Part shown: piece by piece, positions 5,749-10,122 of the stretch
How the letters are laid out: the number at the start of each line of letters is the position of its first letter
Numbering within the stretch: position 1 is the first letter of the stretch
Assembly (NCBI RefSeq): GCF_001556515.1
Contig: NZ_LSJA01000271.1
Span: 1-10,122, forward strand
DNA length: 10,122 nucleotides
DNA from: Caulobacter sp. CCH9-E1
Lineage (GTDB): Bacteria > Pseudomonadota > Alphaproteobacteria > Caulobacterales > Caulobacteraceae
Direction of reading: 5' to 3'
Notes under the pieces: generated by a model
What the model was told of the DNA's origin: nothing
Seen by the model: only the letters and a program-made list of their open reading frames with translations
Database searches by the model: none
Program-made: the position numbers and the translations under genes

Positions 5749-6341
5749 AGACGCTCCGCATATTTGGCCAGCACGTCGACTTCGACATTGACGAGATCGC
5801 CGACGACCGCGTGCCGCAGGGTGGTGTGGGTCCAGGTGTGGGGAATGAGGGCGACGCCGACGCTGAACCCGTCAGGGGCCTGGATCGGGCCGACATCGGT
5901 CAGGGTCAGGCTGATGCCGTTCAGGGTGATCGATCCCTTCTCGACGCAGTAGGGCCAGAGGCCGTCGGGCAGTCTGAGGCGCACGCGACGATCGTCCTCG
6001 TCGCCGGTGATGGCCGTGATCCGCGCCAGGCCATCGACATGACCCTGCACGATGTGACCCGACAGCCGCGCCGACACCTGCAGCGCCCGTTCGAGATTGA
6101 CGCGGGCGCCGACGGCGAGGGTCGGGAAGGTACTGCGCGCCAGCGTCTCGGCGCTGAGGAAGAAGGTGGCCTCTCCAGCGTCGTCCTGGGCGATCACCGT
6201 CAGGCAGACGCCATCGACGGCGACGCTTTCGCCCAGGGTCAGATCGGAAAACCCAGTGGCCAGGCCGATCTTGAGGGCGCCGTCCCCCGCTTGCGTCACC
6301 CACAGGGTCTCGCCGACGGTCTCGATGATCCCGGTGAACAT
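5715..6341 (-). CDS. ribE: Riboflavin synthase, alpha chain
   Basis: A 208-residue enzyme that dismutates two 6,7-dimethyl-8-ribityllumazine molecules into riboflavin and the RibH substrate aminouracil. It is built from two lumazine-binding repeats, about residues 1-97 and 98-190. The first opens with MFTGIIE and contains GESVAVDGVCLTV (37-49). The second contains GHIVQGHVDG (95-104) and KGSITLNGISLTL (135-147), the matching motif of the duplicated fold. Length is normal. The ribD stop and the ribE start share one base (TGATG), which indicates translational coupling, and the 3' end overlaps ribBA by 34 bases. The product works in the cytoplasm as a trimer in known relatives. Confidence 0.97.
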   Translation of the reverse strand: MFTGIIETVGETLWVTQAGDGALKIGLATGFSDLTLGESVAVDGVCLTVIAQDDAGEATFFLSAETLARSTFPTLAVGARVNLERALQVSARLSGHIVQGHVDGLARITAITGDEDDRRVRLRLPDGLWPYCVEKGSITLNGISLTLTDVGPIQAPDGFSVGVALIPHTWTHTTLRHAVVGDLVNVEVDVLAKYAERLCHVYLKRSHA

Positions 6342-7339
6342 CAGGCGCGGGCCTCCAGATCGTGGGCCAGCCGAACCTCGATCCGGTCGTCCTGATCGGC
6401 CGCGTCCGCTGTCCTGATGACGACGTGCTCATCCCAGAGATCGCCGGCCAGCACCGCCGTGGTCACGGTCGGCCCAGCCTCAATCAAAGCCTCCAGGGCG
6501 CCATCTTCCGCCAGTTGCGCCAGCAGCGTCGGCAGGTCGTCGTGTAGGCTCGGCGCGAAGCCCTGCATCCGTGCCCGGGCCAGATAGGCGGCCGGGACGC
6601 GGCGGCGGCGGTCGAGGATGGCCAGGCGGCGCGGGGACAGGCGCGGGTCGGGGACCCGCCGCACGGTGAAGAGAGGGCTGTCGGCCAGGATCGTGCCAGA
6701 GCCGGTGACGATGGCGTCAGCGCGGCGGCGCAAGGCGTGCGCCAGGTCCAGCGACGTGGCGCTGGTGAAGGTCTTGGCGCCGGCGGGCGGGATCATGGAG
6801 CCATCCGATCGCAGGGCCTGCTTGACCGTCACCCACGGCCGGCCGCTTCGCAGGCGCCGCGCGAAGGGCGCGATGAGCCGGGCGCTCCGGGCGGCCAGCC
6901 GCGGCGCCATCGGGTGGGGCAGGTCGGCGGCGAAGGTCACGTCCAGACCGGCGGCGGCGAGCTGGCGCGCGCCTCCGCCGCGCACCGCCGGGTTCGGATC
7001 TGGCGTGCCGATCCAGACGGCGCGGACGGGACTGGCCAGGATGGTCTCGACGCAGGGCGGGGTGCGGCCGTGGTGATTGCAGGGTTCGAGCGTGACGACG
7101 AGGGCGCTCACCGCATCCAGCCGGCCGGTCTGGCGACAGGCTTCCAGCGCGGCGACCTCGGCATGGGCGTGACCGGCGCCATGGTGGGCGGCGACAGCCA
7201 GGATCTCGCCATCGGCGGCTAGGGCGGCGCACCCGACCGGTGGATTGGGCGCGGTGGCGCCGGCCAGGGCCGCGCCGGCTTCAAGGGCCTGTTGGAACGC
7301 CGATGCGACGGCGCCGGGAGCAGGGTGGGGGCAGGACAT
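6341..7339 (-). CDS. ribD: Bifunctional riboflavin deaminase / 5-amino-6-(5-phosphoribosylamino)uracil reductase
   Basis: A 332-residue two-domain enzyme for the second and third steps of the GTP arm. The N-terminal deaminase (about 1-145) has PNPPVGCA (31-38), the zinc motif HAEV with H59 and catalytic E61, and LEPCNHHGRTPPC (84-96) with zinc ligands C87 and C96, then DPNPAVRGGG. The C-terminal NADPH-dependent reductase (about 166-332) has GRPWVTVKQALRSDGSM (166-182), TGSGTILADSPLFTVR (212-227) and LIEAGPTV (285-292). The reductase part is divergent: the stretch between SDG and TGSGT reads PPAGAKTFTS rather than the usual Ser/Trp-containing motif, and VEGGPT is EAGPT. The protein is somewhat shorter than the roughly 360-370 residues of E. 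coli RibD. It is the first gene of the rib operon and diverges from the GntR regulator. I see no FMN riboswitch in its 144-base upstream gap. Confidence 0.96.
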   Translation of the reverse strand: MSCPHPAPGAVASAFQQALEAGAALAGATAPNPPVGCAALAADGEILAVAAHHGAGHAHAEVAALEACRQTGRLDAVSALVVTLEPCNHHGRTPPCVETILASPVRAVWIGTPDPNPAVRGGGARQLAAAGLDVTFAADLPHPMAPRLAARSARLIAPFARRLRSGRPWVTVKQALRSDGSMIPPAGAKTFTSATSLDLAHALRRRADAIVTGSGTILADSPLFTVRRVPDPRLSPRRLAILDRRRRVPAAYLARARMQGFAPSLHDDLPTLLAQLAEDGALEALIEAGPTVTTAVLAGDLWDEHVVIRTADAADQDDRIEVRLAHDLEARA

Positions 7340-7402
7340 GGCGGCGACTTAGAGCGGGCGGCCGGCCCGGGCCAAGCGCTTGTCGCCGTTCGAAAGTCTT
7401 AC

Positions 7403-7431
7403 ATTTTAGAGGCCAATGGGAATGACGTCGG
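7403..7431 (-). promoter_or_regulatory. Weak candidate housekeeping promoter for the rib operon
   Basis: On the minus strand CCGACG (7431-7426), 17 bases and TAAAAT (7408-7403) resemble a sigma-70-type -35/-10 pair. The -35 shares only the GACG part with the alphaproteobacterial TTGACG form. The -10 ends 63 bases before the ribD ATG at 7339. The AT-rich stretch at 7395-7410 stands out in otherwise GC-rich DNA and could equally serve the divergent GntR gene. Confidence 0.27.
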
Positions 7432-7483
7432 CGGGGTTTGTCACTAGGACCTTGGCCATGAAGTCGTCGATCGCGCCCCGCCC

Positions 7484-8158
7484 ATGAAGGGGCCCCTCAA
7501 TAGTGTCGCGCCGCACGGCGCCTGGTCGCCCGGTCTCCAGAAGGCCAGGCTCTATGACCTCCTTCTGCAGGACATCATCCTGGGTGATCTGCCGCCCATG
7601 CAGGTCCTGGAGGAGAATGCCCTGGCCGCCCGCTACGCAGGCGGTGTCGCGGGCATCCGGGACGCCCTGGGGCGCTTGGCCATCGAGGGGCTGGTGGTGC
7701 GTCGCCCGCGCGTGGGCACCATCGTCGCGCCCCTCGATGTCGCCGAGATCGAGCACGCCTTTCAGGTCCGGCGGATGCTCGAAGGCAAGGCCGCCGCGCT
7801 GGCCGCGCGCAATCGCCGTCCGACCGATGTCGTGGCCATTCTCGACGCCTTCGCCGGCGCCGAAGACGCCATCGCCACGGGTGATTTTCGCGCCATGCTG
7901 GCCATGGACCTGGCCTTTCACCGCGCGGTCGCCGTCGCCGCCCAGAACCCGACGCTGGCCCGGTTCGTGATCGCCCTGCAGAACGTCGCCACCCGGTTCT
8001 GGATCTGGCAGATGGAAAAGCAGTCGCCGGAGAGCCAGCTGGAGGACGTCGGACTTCACCGGGGTCTGGGTCAGGCCATCGCCGACGGGGACCCGGACCT
8101 GGCCGAAGCACTATGCGCCCAGCTGATTGGTCACCCACCGAGCGGCGAGGCCCGCTGA
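7484..8158 (+). CDS. GntR-family transcriptional regulator with FCD ligand-binding domain
   Basis: A 224-residue regulator. Residues about 16-83 are a winged helix that ends in LAIEGLVVRRPRVGTIVAPL, the usual GntR wing. Residues about 88-217 are an FCD all-helical domain: EHAFQVRRMLEGKAAALAA, MDLAFHRAVA with D142 and H146, then H192 and H217, placed like the FCD metal ligands. Known FCD regulators bind small organic acids, often through a metal, and repress catabolic or transport genes. The target here is not evident. The recognition helix is unusual, with GGVAGIRDAL where the family normally has VSRTPVREAL. ATG 7484 is the only plausible start, since an in-frame stop lies at 7445, yet no Shine-Dalgarno is visible, so the message may be leaderless. 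The start codon is followed by the palindrome AGGGGCCCCT. The gene diverges from ribD and converges with the TonB-dependent receptor. Confidence 0.9.
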   Translation: MKGPLNSVAPHGAWSPGLQKARLYDLLLQDIILGDLPPMQVLEENALAARYAGGVAGIRDALGRLAIEGLVVRRPRVGTIVAPLDVAEIEHAFQVRRMLEGKAAALAARNRRPTDVVAILDAFAGAEDAIATGDFRAMLAMDLAFHRAVAVAAQNPTLARFVIALQNVATRFWIWQMEKQSPESQLEDVGLHRGLGQAIADGDPDLAEALCAQLIGHPPSGEAR

Positions 8159-8275
8159 GGGGCTCCCCAAGGATTCAGCCTTCAGCGTCGCTCGCCCAAG
8201 GTTGGCACGACCAGGCCCGCCGTCGATCGGCGTCACCGTGCGCGATGCAAGGAGCTCACACGGAACTTGAACCAT

Positions 8276-8334
8276 CCGGCCAGGCGCGGATCCATCGCGT
8301 GATGGGCTCGAAGATTCACCTCACGCTTGGCCGG
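8276..8334 (+). repeat. Long-range inverted repeat with a nested hairpin, candidate structured RNA
   Basis: CCGGCCAGGCG (8276-8286) pairs with CGCTTGGCCGG (8324-8334) over 11 positions with one G-U wobble on plus-strand RNA, enclosing 37 bases. Inside, CCATC (8292-8296) pairs with GATGG (8301-8305) around GCGT. On minus-strand RNA the wobble becomes a C-A mismatch, so the fold favours the plus strand. It could be a 3' UTR element of the GntR message, a small RNA, or the remains of a repeat. I do not recognise a known RNA family. Confidence 0.4.
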
Positions 8335-8445
8335 CGCACCCTGAATTGGGGCAAGGACGAGGGGTTCGCAAACCGTAGCGCCCTGTTTTGGCCGACCGAC
8401 TCGTCCATGGGGGGACAGGTGTAGCGGCTCGAAAGGGCGGGTGGG

Positions 8446-8468
8446 GCAGACGCGCCGGGCGCGCCTGC
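8446..8468 (-). terminator. Hairpin just after the TonB-dependent receptor gene
   Basis: On the minus strand GCAGGCGCGC pairs with GCGCGTCTGC around a 3-base loop, 10 pairs including one G-U. On the plus strand the wobble is an A-C mismatch, so the fold suits the receptor transcript. It begins 5 bases after the receptor stop codon (complement of 8474-8476). No T tract follows, so termination is inferred from position and stem strength only. Confidence 0.45.
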
Positions 8469-8473
8469 ATAGG

Positions 8474-10122
8474 TCAGAAGTTTACGGTGACCCCGCCGAA
8501 GATCGACCGGCCGTCGCCGGGCCACAGGGTGGCAGTCGCAGCGGTCCAGGCGACGGCGGCCTGGGTGTTGGAGACATAGGCCTTGTCGGTCAGGTTGCGG
8601 GCATCGACGAACAGCGACACGGCGGGCGTGACCTTCCAGCCGGCGTTCAGATTGACGATCGCATAGCTGGGCGTGGCCTGGGTGTTCTTGTAGTCGATCC
8701 AGGCGTCGCTGGCCGACCACTCGACCGACGGCGCGATGAACCAGCCGCGCGGGTCGTCGTAGCGGACCTCAGAGCGGTAGAAGGTCTTCGGCACGATCGG
8801 CAGGCGGTTGTCGCCGAACTGCACGTCGTCCTTGAAGCGGAAGTCCGACAGGCTCCAGGTCTGGCGCAGGCGCCAGCGCGGGGCCACGGCCCAGTCCAGC
8901 GCCGCCTCGATCCCCTGGTGCATTGTCTTGTCGGCATTGAAGGTCGAGGCCGGGATCGACGAGGTCACCGCATATTGCAGCATCTCGTCCCGAAGCTCGG
9001 CGCGATAGAGCGTCAGGTCGTATGTGAACGGACCCTTGTGGCCGCGCGCCCCGACCTCGCCGGTCCAGGCCTTCTGCGCCTTCACGGGGGCGAAGCCGGT
9101 ATTGGTCGGGCTCATCGAGCTGAAGTTCGGCGGCTCGACCGAGCGGGTCAGGTTGGCGAAGACCTGGTTGCCGGTCTCGTCCTGCCAGAGGAGGCCGACG
9201 CGCGGCGAGACCCAGTCATAGGTTTTGTCGGCCTTGAGGTTGAAGGTCGCCGCCTGGCCGGGGATGGCGAAGCTGGTGTAGTCGCGCCGCGCCTCGCCCC
9301 AGGTCGCGCCGGCCACCACGGCGACGCGGTCGGTGACGAACAGACGGCCCTCGCCGAACACGTCCACGGCCTTGGCGTTCTGCAAGGTCCGCGAGGTCGG
9401 CGCGCCGCGAGCGCCGCGATTGTTGACGTAGAAATTGCTGTCCAAGTCGCCGGTCCGCACCCAGGCGCCGAAGAAGGCGTCGGCCCGCTTGCCGGCCAGT
9501 TCGCCGTCCCAGTCGAAGCGGCCGAAGGCGCCCCAGTTGCGGCTCTGCTGGTCGATGACCTGGAAGATCGGGTGGTCCAGGTCCTTCCACACCGCATAGA
9601 CAGCGCCCTCGAACACCAAGCTGTCGTCCAGCCGCCAGGTGGTGCGCAGCGAACCGCGCAGGCCGCGCTGGTTGCGGCTCTGGTCGCCGGAGAGGTTGCC
9701 GGCCGCCGACTGGTGCGGATTGGCCTGGAACTGGGCCAGGGTCAGGGATCCGGGGATCTCCTGGTTGATATTCGAGCCGTTGACGATGAAGCGGACCTCG
9801 CGGTCCTCGCCGAAGCTGCGGCCGATATTGAGCGAGCCGAACTGGATGTTCTGCTGGCTCTGCGAGCGCCAGCCCTGGGCCGTCTGGTTTGTGGCCGCGG
9901 CATAGACGTCCCAGCTCCCCGACTGGCGGGCGATGGCGACATGCTCACGTAGCAGCCCGAACGAGCCGCCGTCGATCCGGACTTGGTTGGCGAAGCCCGC
10001 GTCCTTGCCCGTGGGCGTGACCAGGTTGACCGCCCCGCCCAGCAAGGCCCCGCCGAAGCGCAGGGCGTTGCCGCCGCGATAGACCTCGGCGTAGCGGGTG
10101 TTCAGCGGGTCGGCGACCTGGC
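8474..10122 (-). CDS. TonB-dependent outer-membrane receptor, 3' part (N-terminus outside window)
   Basis: The reading frame stays open to the window edge, giving 548 visible residues. The first visible stretch, with YAEVYRGGNALRFGG followed by GGAVNLVTPTG, is the end of a TonB-dependent plug domain (compare the family pattern RGPNALRYG...GGAINFVTP). What follows is a 22-strand-type beta barrel rich in aromatic and Gly/Asn turns, including NLTRSVEPPNFSSMSPTN, and closing with SLFVDARNLTDKAYVSNTQ and a terminal Phe in TVNF, the usual outer-membrane targeting end. Such receptors import siderophores, vitamins or sugars using TonB energy. FecA/FhuA-like iron uptake is possible but the substrate cannot be read. 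The signal peptide, TonB box and most of the plug lie beyond 10122. No frameshift is seen. A TTG at 10045 is not the start, since homology continues upstream of it. Confidence 0.95.
   Translation of the reverse strand, partial: QVADPLNTRYAEVYRGGNALRFGGALLGGAVNLVTPTGKDAGFANQVRIDGGSFGLLREHVAIARQSGSWDVYAAATNQTAQGWRSQSQQNIQFGSLNIGRSFGEDREVRFIVNGSNINQEIPGSLTLAQFQANPHQSAAGNLSGDQSRNQRGLRGSLRTTWRLDDSLVFEGAVYAVWKDLDHPIFQVIDQQSRNWGAFGRFDWDGELAGKRADAFFGAWVRTGDLDSNFYVNNRGARGAPTSRTLQNAKAVDVFGEGRLFVTDRVAVVAGATWGEARRDYTSFAIPGQAATFNLKADKTYDWVSPRVGLLWQDETGNQVFANLTRSVEPPNFSSMSPTNTGFAPVKAQKAWTGEVGARGHKGPFTYDLTLYRAELRDEMLQYAVTSSIPASTFNADKTMHQGIEAALDWAVAPRWRLRQTWSLSDFRFKDDVQFGDNRLPIVPKTFYRSEVRYDDPRGWFIAPSVEWSASDAWIDYKNTQATPSYAIVNLNAGWKVTPAVSLFVDARNLTDKAYVSNTQAAVAWTAATATLWPGDGRSIFGGVTVNF

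Larger units (their letters stand above)
8159..8473. other. 315-base gap between convergent genes, no convincing gene
   Basis: Between the GntR stop and the receptor stop I find no open frame with a credible start and ribosome binding site and no tRNA. It contains the folded inverted repeat at 8276-8334 and the hairpin at 8446-8468. Short frames at 8302-8424 (+) and 8316-8405 (-) have no support beyond being open. Confidence 0.6.

Noticed and set aside
7406..8059. 217-residue minus-strand frame opposite the GntR gene
   Set aside because: The plus strand encodes an unmistakable GntR/FCD protein. The C-terminal end looked protein-like but has no family support.
8255..8300. tRNA T-arm-like string on the minus strand (GGTTCAAGT)
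   Set aside because: No matching acceptor, D or anticodon stems around it.
8441..9952. 503-residue plus-strand open frame opposite the receptor gene
   Set aside because: Rich in Gly, Ala, Val and Arg with no recognisable motif. The opposite strand is a clear TonB-dependent receptor.

Overview
This is GC-rich DNA with dense alphaproteobacterial-style coding. An EcfG-type stress sigma factor, a PraR/PhrR-like HTH regulator, the fused RibBA and a TonB-dependent receptor point to an alphaproteobacterium, probably of the Caulobacterales. The genus is inference. I see no rRNA, tRNA, CRISPR array, insertion sequence or phage gene.

Layout. Positions 1-957 (+ strand) hold a small two-helix membrane protein and an XRE-family regulator. 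The regulator converges on a minus-strand block at 977-3868 that reads, in order of transcription: EcfG-like sigma factor, NRAMP-related transporter (4-base GTGA overlap with the sigma gene), and a thioredoxin-reductase-like flavoprotein 91 bases further on. Next upstream on the minus strand is a compact riboflavin operon at 4100-7339, ribD-ribE-ribBA-ribH, which encodes the dedicated enzymes from GTP and ribulose-5-phosphate to riboflavin. Divergent from ribD is a GntR/FCD regulator (7484-8158, +). After a 315-base non-coding gap containing a folded inverted repeat comes the 3' part of a TonB-dependent outer-membrane receptor (8474 to the window edge, -), whose N-terminus lies outside the window.

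How the parts may work together. The riboflavin operon is clear. The most interesting stretch is the sigma-transporter-flavoprotein block. The gap before the flavoprotein gene carries an exact match to the EcfG general-stress promoter (GGAAC-N17-CGTT) at a suitable distance from the start codon, and the sigma gene has a weaker GGAAC-N18-TT candidate upstream. No anti-sigma NepR or PhyR is encoded nearby. I infer a small general-stress module in which an EcfG paralogue, or the main EcfG of the cell, switches on a metal-ion transporter and a dithiol flavoprotein. The transporter itself departs from canonical NRAMP at both metal-binding motifs, so its substrate is open.

I did not find an obviously new multi-gene system. 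The other leads are non-coding structures (3990-4034 and 8276-8334), an atypical recognition helix in the GntR protein, and the uncommon context of the rib operon.
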